From positions 1-45,116 of the forward strand of contig JAAVAE010000057.1 in NCBI GenBank assembly GCA_014804245.1: 45,116 nt of DNA. The letters run 5' to 3'. Below the pieces are notes generated by a model. It was given only the letters and a program-made list of their open reading frames with translations. It was not told where the DNA came from and searched no databases. Within the stretch, counting starts at the first letter, position 1, and each line of letters starts with the position of its first letter. Shown here piece after piece: positions 15,325 through 23,133 of this stretch. The translations under genes and the position numbers were made by a program. The DNA comes from Lachnospiraceae bacterium. GTDB lineage: Bacteria > Bacillota > Clostridia > Lachnospirales > Lachnospiraceae.

Positions 15325-16017
15325 TTATTCTTTTCTTGGATCAATGATCTTAACAGCATCATCTACACGACCATACTGTCCGCATGCTTTTTCGTATGCA
15401 GTCGCCGGATCATCACCTTTTTTCATGAAGTCTGTCATTTTACCAAAGTTTACGAATTTATATCCAATGATTTCATTATCTGCATCAAGTGCGATGCCTG
15501 TAACATATCCTTCAGCCATTTCAAGGTAACGGGGTCCTTTCTTTAATGTTCCGTACATTGTACCAACCTGACTTCTAAGACCCTTTCCTAAGTCTTCCAG
15601 ACCTGCACCGATAGGAAGTCCGTCTTCTGAAAATGCACTTTGAGAACGTCCGTAAACAATCTGTAAGAATAATTCTCTCATAGCTGTATTGATTGCATCA
15701 CATACAAGGTCTGTATTTAACGCTTCCATTACAGTTAATCCGGGAAGGATTTCAGATGCCATAGCTGCGGAATGTGTCATACCTGAACATCCGATTGTCT
15801 CAACCAGAGCCTCCTGGATAATACCTTCCTTAACATTCAGGGTCAGTTTGCATGCACCCTGCTGAGGTGCACACCAGCCAACACCGTGTGTCAACCCTGA
15901 AATGTCTTCTACTTTTTTAGCCTGAACCCATTTTGCTTCTTCTGGGATAGGAGCACAGCCATGATGAACACCCTGTGCAACTGTACACATTTCTTCAACT
16001 TCCTTTGAATAAATCAT
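15325..16017 (-). CDS. NifU/IscU-like iron-sulfur scaffold protein
   Basis: The 230-residue product is longer than IscU (about 130). Cysteines are at 11, 21, 49, 56, 77 and 106. The segment VETIGCSGMTHSAAMASEIL (72-91) resembles the IscU GC-x-x-S-x-A-S signature, and VCDAINTAM follows it. Residues 150-230 form an extra C-terminal domain (LEMAEGYVTGIALDADNEII, then VKIIDPRKE). It is translated before the GGGtGRT gene and the two form a two-gene operon closed by the terminator at 14222. No IscS or SufS cysteine desulfurase is nearby. It may hold a cluster used by or delivered to the GGGtGRT protein; this is inferred from pairing alone. Confidence 0.85.
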   Translation of the reverse strand: MIYSKEVEEMCTVAQGVHHGCAPIPEEAKWVQAKKVEDISGLTHGVGWCAPQQGACKLTLNVKEGIIQEALVETIGCSGMTHSAAMASEILPGLTVMEALNTDLVCDAINTAMRELFLQIVYGRSQSAFSEDGLPIGAGLEDLGKGLRSQVGTMYGTLKKGPRYLEMAEGYVTGIALDADNEIIGYKFVNFGKMTDFMKKGDDPATAYEKACGQYGRVDDAVKIIDPRKE

Positions 16018-16130
16018 GTGAAAACTCCTTTCAATATGTAGATAATGTATGTGAATATTTTGTCATAATCACAACTTATATTTTCGCATATATCACGCAA
16101 AAAATCTAGTACTTTTGATGATTTTTTACA

Positions 16131-16802
16131 TTATCTGTTATACTTTCCAGCAATTTCCCCCTGCTTTTTATAAATGCTTTCTGCAGGAATGCATCCGCGT
16201 ACCATGCTGGTGGGATATATGTTGGAATTTCTTCCAATCACGGTCCCTGGGTTTAAGACGCTGTTGCATCCAACTTCCACAAAGTCGCCCAGCATCGCCC
16301 CAAATTTTTTAAGCCCTGTCTCTATCTGCTCTTCTTTGTTTTTCACCACCACCAGGGTCTTGTCGCTTTTTACATTGGAAGTGATGGAGCCTGCTCCCAT
16401 ATGGGATTTAAAACCAAGGATACTGTCCCCCACATAATTGTAATGAGGTACCTGCACTTTATTAAATAATATGACATTTTTGAGTTCCGTAGAATTACCC
16501 ACCACTGCTCCCTTTCCTACAATGGCATTTCCACGTATGAAAGCGCAGTGCCTTACCTCCGCTTCCTCATCGATGATTGCCGGACCGCTTATAAATGCTG
16601 TGGGCGCAACAGTTGCCGTGGAAGCAATCCACACATTCTCTTTCACCTCTGTAAAGCGGTCTTTCGGAAGTTTCTTCCCCAACTCCACGATAAAGCTGCT
16701 GATTTTAGGAAGCAGCTCCCATGGGTATACAGCGCCCTCAAAGAGGGGTGCCGCTATGGTTTCCTCCAAATTGTATAAGTTTCTGATTGTAAACTGTTCC
16801 AT
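16131..16802 (-). CDS. Hexapeptide-repeat (left-handed beta-helix) sugar-nucleotide-type transferase
   Basis: The 223-residue product shows successive hexapeptide turns: WIASTATVAPTAFISGPAII, HCAFIRGNAIVGKGAVVGNS, HMGAGSITSNV, FVEVGCNSVLNPGTVIGRNS. These build a left-handed beta-helix from about residue 55 on. The N-terminal 50 residues (FTIRNLYNLEETIAAPLFEG) resemble those of proteins annotated as UDP-N-acetylglucosamine diphosphorylase-like. No nucleotidyltransferase domain is present, so it is more likely an acyltransferase or nucleotide-sugar-binding relative of the GlmU C-terminal half. It starts only 8 bases after topB and is the last gene of the argH-to-here leftward run. Confidence 0.75.
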   Translation of the reverse strand: MEQFTIRNLYNLEETIAAPLFEGAVYPWELLPKISSFIVELGKKLPKDRFTEVKENVWIASTATVAPTAFISGPAIIDEEAEVRHCAFIRGNAIVGKGAVVGNSTELKNVILFNKVQVPHYNYVGDSILGFKSHMGAGSITSNVKSDKTLVVVKNKEEQIETGLKKFGAMLGDFVEVGCNSVLNPGTVIGRNSNIYPTSMVRGCIPAESIYKKQGEIAGKYNR

Positions 16803-16810
16803 GATTATAC

Positions 16811-18817
16811 CTATGCCTTTCCACTATTTTTATAATTTCCGGCAGCTTTGTGAAACTGCTGCTTTAATGCCCATTGATTGTTCAAGCCTTTTACGATATT
16901 TGTTCTCCTGGATACAAAGTCATCCAGTTTTCTCATATATTCTTCCTCCGTGATGGTTCCCTCCGCCACCATGGTAAGCCCCTTTTCCCAGCTGGCGGTG
17001 AGCGCAGGATCTAGAAGCGGACGAATGGAATTATTCACTACCTCGTAAATCATTTCCCCCATCAGAGTAGGCGTTATGATCTGGGTCTTTTTATTGAGCG
17101 CCAGATAATTAATATTTATGAGCTTCTTTAAGATTTCAGCACGTGTTGCCGATGTTCCTATTCCGCTTCCTTTGATCTGGGCGCGAAGTTCTTCATCTTC
17201 AATGAACTGCCCTGCATTTTCCATTGTTAAAATCATTGTTCCGGAATTATAGCGTTTGGGCGGCGTGGTCTCTCCTTCCTTGATCTGCATTTCCAAAACA
17301 GGAAGAGTCATACCCTTTCTCAGGCGGCTTAATTCCTCCATAAAATTCTGATCGGTGCCGTTCTCTTCTTCCCCGTCCTTGTTCTCCTTCTTTTTTCCAA
17401 AGGAAAAGTCTGTCGCTTTCAGGTACCCTTGCTCCTCAAGAACTTTAAATGCGGCAAAAAAACGTTCCTCCTTGATGGAGACTCCCAGCGACACCTTTCG
17501 ATATACCGCCGGCGGGAAAAAAATACTTAAGAACCGGCGCGCAATCAGTTCATAAACCTTAGCCGATGTGGGATTGACAGAATTTAAATTGTTAAGTCCC
17601 TGTCCCGTGGGAATAATCGCATAATGGTCCGTAATCTGCTTGTCATTCACATACCTGGTCTTTGCAATTGTTTTGTAACTGCCGCTTTCCAAAATCTCCG
17701 CCGCAAGTTCACTGACGATTCCAAAACCCGCAAGTCCTTTTATATTTTTGTATATTTCTTTGGAAACTGCCGTTGAAAGAACTCTTGCATCCGTACGCGG
17801 ATAGGTGGTCATTTTCTTTTCATATAGTTCCTGAACGATTCTTAACGTTTCATCCGGACTGATCTTAAAATATTTAGAGCAGTCATTCTGCAATTCCGCC
17901 AGATTATACAAAAGAGGCGGATTTTTGGTTTCTTTCTTTTTCTCGATTGATTCCACCACCGCCTGTACTGGAGGTGCATCCATAAGTGAATCTATTAGCG
18001 CCTGGGCATCTTTTTTCTCTTTAAAACCATTTTCCTTATACAATAGCGGCGAATTAAAATAAGGACTGTTTTCCACCGCCTTCCATTCACATTCACAGGA
18101 TTTACCGCTCATAGATACATCTGCAAGCACACGATAAAAAGGAGTTTTTACAAACTCCCTGATTTCCCGCTCTCTGTTCACAACCATACCCAGCACGCAG
18201 GTCATGACCCGCCCCACACTGATGACTGCCCGATCCGCTTTCAGGTATGATTTGACGCAGTTCCCATATTTCAATGTCAATACTCTGGAAAAATTGATTC
18301 CCATAAGGTAATCTTCTTTTGCACGCAAATATGCAGCAGCGCCCAGATTATCGTACTCTGACAAATCCTTCGCTTCCCTGATTCCGCGGAGAATTTCTTC
18401 TTCAGTCTGGGAATCGATCCAGACCCTCTTTCGCTTTTTACCTGTAACATGGGCTTGTTGCTCTACCAGACGGTATATGTATTCTCCTTCTCTCCCAGAG
18501 TCCGTACATACATAGATGGTCTCTACATCTTCACGATTTAAGAGTCCGCTGACAATACCAAACTGCTTTTTTACACTGTCAATGACCTCATATTTAAATT
18601 CGGAAGGAATGAACGGAATTGTTTCCAACGACCATCTTTTATATTTTTCATCATAGGCTTCCGGATAACTCATAGTCACCAGATGTCCTACACACCATGT
18701 GATAACAGCATCAGAAGATTCCATATATCCATCTCTGTTGCTCGCACTGATTTGCAGCGCCTTGGCAAATTCCCGTGCCACACTTGGTTTCTCAGCTATA
18801 TAAATACTTTTTCCCAT
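16811..18817 (-). CDS. topB: DNA topoisomerase III
   Basis: The 668-residue product is a type IA topoisomerase. The N-terminal Toprim region has SIYIAEKPSVAREFAKAL with the catalytic Glu and TDSGREGE at 105-112, where housekeeping TopA usually has TDxDREGE. The active-site Tyr is Y339 in TTYPRTDARVLS. The sequence ends soon after the core (LDDFVSRRTNIVKGL) with no C-terminal zinc ribbons, which fits TopB rather than TopA. It would relax and decatenate DNA, especially at forks. Its ATG shares one base with the TGA of the upstream ATPase gene (TGATG), so translation is coupled. A GTG one codon earlier is possible but less likely. Confidence 0.93.
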   Translation of the reverse strand: MGKSIYIAEKPSVAREFAKALQISASNRDGYMESSDAVITWCVGHLVTMSYPEAYDEKYKRWSLETIPFIPSEFKYEVIDSVKKQFGIVSGLLNREDVETIYVCTDSGREGEYIYRLVEQQAHVTGKKRKRVWIDSQTEEEILRGIREAKDLSEYDNLGAAAYLRAKEDYLMGINFSRVLTLKYGNCVKSYLKADRAVISVGRVMTCVLGMVVNREREIREFVKTPFYRVLADVSMSGKSCECEWKAVENSPYFNSPLLYKENGFKEKKDAQALIDSLMDAPPVQAVVESIEKKKETKNPPLLYNLAELQNDCSKYFKISPDETLRIVQELYEKKMTTYPRTDARVLSTAVSKEIYKNIKGLAGFGIVSELAAEILESGSYKTIAKTRYVNDKQITDHYAIIPTGQGLNNLNSVNPTSAKVYELIARRFLSIFFPPAVYRKVSLGVSIKEERFFAAFKVLEEQGYLKATDFSFGKKKENKDGEEENGTDQNFMEELSRLRKGMTLPVLEMQIKEGETTPPKRYNSGTMILTMENAGQFIEDEELRAQIKGSGIGTSATRAEILKKLININYLALNKKTQIITPTLMGEMIYEVVNNSIRPLLDPALTASWEKGLTMVAEGTITEEEYMRKLDDFVSRRTNIVKGLNNQWALKQQFHKAAGNYKNSGKA

Positions 18818-20205
18818 CACATCTCATCCATACTGATCAATCTAAGATTATGCTTCAATTTTGCTTCCTGATTCAGCCGCTCGTCAAAGCTGTGGGCAGA
18901 AAACAAATAAATATAATCCGCCCGGATCCTGGCTTTTTCGGCGCAGAAAAGAAGCCACTCATAATCATCATAACGCATCATGGGTTTATCCCAGTTGCAA
19001 ATGCTTATTATCGTCTCGCCGCTCTTGCTCTGGGCAATGATATCAATCGTACCCAGCTTGCCGACCCACTCGCCGATTCTCTCTACCTTTATAGGAAGCC
19101 TTTCCCATTTGTTCCATTTTTCTACGTATTGCCTGCAGACCTTCCTATAGTACTCTGCCACATGTCTATTAAAAGTAGGTTCTATATACTTATTATAGAA
19201 TTCTCCCGGCGTCATCTCTTCCAGACTGCTCAGATTGGGATATAGATACGTAAAATAGAAATGTACAAAGTGATTGCTGATTCTGTATACGCCCTTCTGT
19301 GTATTGGCCTTTCCTCCCACATCATAGGAAAAAATCTTCTCCACCAGTTCAAGTTCCATCAGATTTTTTAAATAGACACTGATCTTGGCTCTGGAGAACC
19401 CGGTATGCAGATATAAATCATTCAGTTTATGATGCCCGGCGGCAATAGACGCAAGAATGGTGTTATATACACCAGTCTCCCGAAGCTCCTCCCTGCCGAT
19501 TCTTTGTCCTTCTCCATATAAAAAAGAATCCTGGTTTAAAATAAATCTACATATATTTTCTTTTACACCCAGCCTGTCATCAAAGCATTTCCAAAATCCC
19601 GGCACTCCTCCCAGAACAGCAAATGTCTCAATGCTTTGCTCCATGGAAAAAGCCGGGAAAAAATCCGTCATTATTTCAAAGTCAAGTTCCCTCACCTTAA
19701 GGAACCCAGAAAGCCCATATGCGGCTTCCCCAATCCTTGTGACCATGCTGTTCTCCACCCATCCAATTGAAGAACTGCATAAAAGAAACATGACTGGTGT
19801 GCTTTGCGGCATACGATTGGCATAGCCAGCAAGCTCCTTCATAAATGCATCGCCTGACTTGACAATATACTGAAACTCATCCACTATAATAATTACTTTT
19901 TCATCCTTATCATGCGCAATCGAGTTAAATATCTCTGTAAAAGAGGGATATTTCGGTATTTTAATCCCTTCCTTTTCAAGTTCGCATCGCCATTGGTATC
20001 TCTGTTCTCTCTCAGAAGATGATCTGGCTCTGTAATAAAAGCAGGACTTGTCTTTGGCAAACTGACGCAGCAAGGAAGTTTTACCCACATTCCTTTCCCC
20101 GTAAACTATCATGATCTGACTCCCGGCACGATCATAATATGTATTCAAATATTTTAATTCTGATGTCCGCCCCAAAATCATTATGATCTCCCTGCCATCT
20201 GTCAT
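18817..20205 (-). CDS. Archaeal-type ATPase with DUF234-like C-terminus
   Basis: The 462-residue product has Walker A GERNVGKT (36-43), Walker B VIIIVDEF (104-111) and the sensor-like LLCSSS near 137-142. A winged helix follows (LNDLYLHTGFSRAKISVYLK), and then a C-terminal DUF234-type nuclease-fold region. In this family the last part usually reads (E)IDI...(G)E(C/V)KW; here it is TIDIIAQSKSGETIISICNW, so the acidic and Lys residues of the nuclease site are replaced. The frame overlaps the phosphodiesterase gene by ATGA; an ATG eight codons in (MILGRTSEL) with AGGGAG upstream is an alternative start. Members are common in anaerobes and lack a firm function. Confidence 0.8.
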   Translation of the reverse strand: MTDGREIIMILGRTSELKYLNTYYDRAGSQIMIVYGERNVGKTSLLRQFAKDKSCFYYRARSSSEREQRYQWRCELEKEGIKIPKYPSFTEIFNSIAHDKDEKVIIIVDEFQYIVKSGDAFMKELAGYANRMPQSTPVMFLLCSSSIGWVENSMVTRIGEAAYGLSGFLKVRELDFEIMTDFFPAFSMEQSIETFAVLGGVPGFWKCFDDRLGVKENICRFILNQDSFLYGEGQRIGREELRETGVYNTILASIAAGHHKLNDLYLHTGFSRAKISVYLKNLMELELVEKIFSYDVGGKANTQKGVYRISNHFVHFYFTYLYPNLSSLEEMTPGEFYNKYIEPTFNRHVAEYYRKVCRQYVEKWNKWERLPIKVERIGEWVGKLGTIDIIAQSKSGETIISICNWDKPMMRYDDYEWLLFCAEKARIRADYIYLFSAHSFDERLNQEAKLKHNLRLISMDEM

Positions 20206-21926
20206 TTCTGGTTAAGTAAAATCTGCTCTATCTCATCTTTCGGCATTGGCCTTCCAAGTAGGTATCCCTGAACACATTCACATCCAATGTTTTCAAGATA
20301 ATCAAACTGTTCCTTCGTCTCCACACCTTCAGCAATCGTTTCAAATCCAAGCTTCTTAGCCATAACTATGATTGATTCAATGATCACGCCTGTATTTGCA
20401 TCTGTGATACTGGTATCTATAAAACTTTTATCTATTTTCAAGGTGTCGATGGGAAGTCCCATCAGATAAGAAAGGGAAGAATATCCTGTACCAAAATCAT
20501 CTAAGGAAATCCTGACACCATAATCCCTGAGAATACATATTTTTTCTGTAATTTCTTTAAAATTTTCAATCAAGACACTTTCTGTAATCTCAAGCTCCAA
20601 TTCTTCAGGATTTACATCATATTTCTTGATAATCATGAGAATATTGTCCACAAATTCATTCTGCATATACTGAATCGCCGAAATATTAAGCGATAATATA
20701 ACATTACAATTATATTTCTTTTTCCACGCTGAAAAGGTTTTTATGCTCTCTTCAATCACCCACATCCCCATCGGAACGATTGTGCCGTTCTTTTCCGCTA
20801 TCGGAATAAAGACAGAAGGACTTATCATCTTTCCGTCACTGTCCCGCCATCTAATCAGCGCTTCCATTCCCCGCATTTTCTTATCTTTCACGTAATACTG
20901 GGGCTGAAAATTCAAAGCAAAGTTCTGGCTAAAGACAGCTTCTTTCAGTTTGTTTTCTATGTTGACGTTTTGTAAAAACTCCTTCAGAATAGGTGCATCA
21001 AAATACTGAATGGTATCCTTGCCGAGTTTTTTTGCTTTAAACATGACGATTTCTGCACAATTGATCAATTCCAGCGTTGTCTTTGCCGCTTCCGGATACT
21101 CTGCAACACCTGCACTGGCAGATAATAAGAGTTCCTGACCGGTGCTTAAGGTAAACGGCGTTTTCGCGCGTTCATGTATCGTTTTATAAATATGCTCGAC
21201 ACTCCGGTTTCCGCCCGGATTATAAATCGCAATACAATAAACGTCTGCATTAAAATGAGATACCAGAACATTCTCATTCTGGAAGCAGGATAAAAACTGT
21301 CCAAACTGCTGTACCACCTCATCTCCTACAATTAATCCCATTCCGTCATTGATTTTCCTGAAATCATCAATATCAACGAACATGACTGCCACAATGGCAT
21401 TTTCTTCCTCTGCCTTCCGGACGTAATCCGATAAAAGCCTTACAAAATAGTTTCTATTATAAAGACCTGTAAGCGCATCATAGTATGCCATGTAGGTCAA
21501 TTCTTCATTCTGACTCTTAAACTTTGATATATCCTTAAAACGGATAACCTTATCGGTTGCCTCTCCCTCTTCGTTATATAAAATAGCAGATTCACATTCC
21601 ACCCATGTCCTGCCATCCTTAAGCTTAATGATTCCGCTGTCGGCATTCATTTCCGTCTTTTCAAGAAACAAAAGATCACGCAGCGGAAGTACATATTTAT
21701 CTTCTACCTGGGAATATAACTTTGCCAGATCCTTCATATCCCTTATTTCTACCTCAGGGAAAAAGAATTCCCAGTTGGCAAGCGTCCTGACATCATTATC
21801 TACAAAATTGACATATAAAAATGCATTGCTGGATGTATCACAAATCAGTCGATACATCTTCTCATCATTCTTCAACCTCTGATTCATTGCACTCAGCAGA
21901 TCTACCTGATAACGCAGTTCATCCAT
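20202..21926 (-). CDS. c-di-GMP phosphodiesterase with degenerate GGDEF and intact EAL
   Basis: ATG 21926 has AAGGAG about 10 bases upstream. The 574-residue protein has a PAS-like N-terminal region (residues 20-135), a GGDEF domain (about 145-310) and an EAL domain (about 325-570). The GGDEF signature is replaced by SHFNADVYC near 223-231, so cyclase activity is lost. The EAL domain keeps MEALIRW (354-360), LNISA (413-417), ELEITES (444-450), DDFGTGYSSLSYL (476-488), KIDKSF and QGYLLGRP, which are the metal and substrate residues. It should hydrolyse c-di-GMP, perhaps with the GGDEF relic as a GTP sensor. No membrane segments, so cytosolic. It overlaps the ATPase gene by four bases. Confidence 0.9.
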   Translation of the reverse strand: MDELRYQVDLLSAMNQRLKNDEKMYRLICDTSSNAFLYVNFVDNDVRTLANWEFFFPEVEIRDMKDLAKLYSQVEDKYVLPLRDLLFLEKTEMNADSGIIKLKDGRTWVECESAILYNEEGEATDKVIRFKDISKFKSQNEELTYMAYYDALTGLYNRNYFVRLLSDYVRKAEEENAIVAVMFVDIDDFRKINDGMGLIVGDEVVQQFGQFLSCFQNENVLVSHFNADVYCIAIYNPGGNRSVEHIYKTIHERAKTPFTLSTGQELLLSASAGVAEYPEAAKTTLELINCAEIVMFKAKKLGKDTIQYFDAPILKEFLQNVNIENKLKEAVFSQNFALNFQPQYYVKDKKMRGMEALIRWRDSDGKMISPSVFIPIAEKNGTIVPMGMWVIEESIKTFSAWKKKYNCNVILSLNISAIQYMQNEFVDNILMIIKKYDVNPEELELEITESVLIENFKEITEKICILRDYGVRISLDDFGTGYSSLSYLMGLPIDTLKIDKSFIDTSITDANTGVIIESIIVMAKKLGFETIAEGVETKEQFDYLENIGCECVQGYLLGRPMPKDEIEQILLNQK

Positions 21927-21953
21927 AAAACAGCTGCTCCTTCTTTTGACTAC

Positions 21954-22004
21954 GTGCACGGACCTTTCGGCCCGTGCACAATTATCTCCGTACCTTAAAC
22001 GGAG
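21954..22004 (-). promoter_or_regulatory. Two consecutive hairpins between asd and the phosphodiesterase gene
   Basis: Hairpin 1: GTGCACGG/CCGTGCAC at 21954-21979, with an inner CC/GG pair and a TTTC loop. Hairpin 2: CTCCGT/ACGGAG at 21986-22004. On the leftward transcript hairpin 2 comes first. Neither is followed by a U-tract, so they are not standard terminators. They could be a processing or stabilising structure that sets asd and phosphodiesterase expression apart. They do not match the c-di-GMP riboswitch motifs I know. Confidence 0.55.
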
Positions 22005-22022
22005 TGTTTGACTATCTGTATC

Positions 22023-23108
22023 TTATTTTTTGGTGATATAGCCCTGTGCCTTCAAGAGTTCTGCACAGAGCACTGCGCCGCCTGCTGCGCCGCGGACCGT
22101 GTTGTGGGAAAGTCCAACAAACTTCCAGTCATATACGCTATCCTCGCGGATTCTTCCCACACTGATTCCCATTCCGTTCTCAAAGTCAACATCCAGTTTT
22201 ACCTGTGGTCTGTTATCTTCTTCCATATACTGTATGAATTGCTTCGGTGCACTGGGAAGATTCAGTTCCTGCGGCAATCCCTTGAAGGAAACCAGCTTCT
22301 CGATCAGCTGTTCTTTGGTCGGCTGTTTTCTGAATTTAACGAATACGGCTGCTGTATGTCCATTCAGAACCGGGACTCTGATACACTGGCAGGTAATCAC
22401 CGGAGAAGAAGCAGGCTCAATAACGCCATCCTTTATCTCACCCCAGATTCTAAGCGGTTCCTTTTCACTCTTTTCCTCTTCACCGCCGATATACGGAATA
22501 ATATTTTCAACCATTTCCGGCCAGTCTTTAAATGTCTTTCCGGCGCCGGAAATTGCCTGATAAGTGGTTGCAACTACTTCATAAGGCTCAAACTCTTTCC
22601 ACGCGGTAAGAACAGGAGCATAACTCTGAATTGAGCAGTTCGGTTTTACTGCAACAAAACCTCTTGTGGTACCCAGTCTTTTTCTCTGGAAATCAATGAC
22701 TTTCATATGCTCTGGATTGATCTCCGGCACCACCATAGGAACATCAGGCGTCCAGCGGTGTGCTGAATTATTGGAAACCACAGGGGTTTCTGTCTTTGCA
22801 TATGCCTCTTCAATCTTTTTGATTTCTTCCTTGGTCATGTCCACTGCACTGAAGACAAAATCCACTTCAGACGCTACTTTCTCCACCTCATTTACATTCA
22901 TGACCACAAGGTCTTTTACTGCCTCCGGCATAGGCGTTGTCATTTTCCATCTATCTCCCACAGCCTCTTTATAAGTTTTCCCCGCTGAACGTTCACTGGC
23001 TGCAATTGTGGTCACCTCGAACCATGGATGATTTTCAAGCAGAGAAATGAATCTCTGTCCAACCATACCTGTTCCGCCTAAAATACCTACTTTCATTTTT
23101 TCACTCAT
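22023..23108 (-). CDS. asd: Aspartate-semialdehyde dehydrogenase
   Basis: This 361-residue enzyme reduces aspartyl phosphate to aspartate semialdehyde with NADPH, the branch point to lysine, diaminopimelate, threonine and methionine. Visible are the NADP-binding start KVGILGGTGMVGQRF (6-20), the nucleophile C158 in VKPNCSIQSY, QAISGAGK in the substrate region, and the C-terminal GLSHNTVRGAAGGAVL helix. The length and PNCSIQ motif fit the archaeal/fungal-like type rather than the E. coli type. It lies 25 bases downstream of argH and is probably co-transcribed from the argH promoter. Confidence 0.95.
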   Translation of the reverse strand: MSEKMKVGILGGTGMVGQRFISLLENHPWFEVTTIAASERSAGKTYKEAVGDRWKMTTPMPEAVKDLVVMNVNEVEKVASEVDFVFSAVDMTKEEIKKIEEAYAKTETPVVSNNSAHRWTPDVPMVVPEINPEHMKVIDFQRKRLGTTRGFVAVKPNCSIQSYAPVLTAWKEFEPYEVVATTYQAISGAGKTFKDWPEMVENIIPYIGGEEEKSEKEPLRIWGEIKDGVIEPASSPVITCQCIRVPVLNGHTAAVFVKFRKQPTKEQLIEKLVSFKGLPQELNLPSAPKQFIQYMEEDNRPQVKLDVDFENGMGISVGRIREDSVYDWKFVGLSHNTVRGAAGGAVLCAELLKAQGYITKK

Positions 23109-23133
23109 TTTTCCAATCTCCTCTTTATGTTTC

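Noticed and set aside
16086..16130. Terminator after the hexapeptide-repeat gene formed by AAAAAATC and GATTTTTT
   Set aside because: The stem is almost entirely A/T with a long loop, too weak to call with confidence.
21954..22004. c-di-GMP riboswitch upstream of the phosphodiesterase gene
   Set aside because: The two hairpins lack the conserved GEMM-type bases I know, and the region is too short for the full fold.
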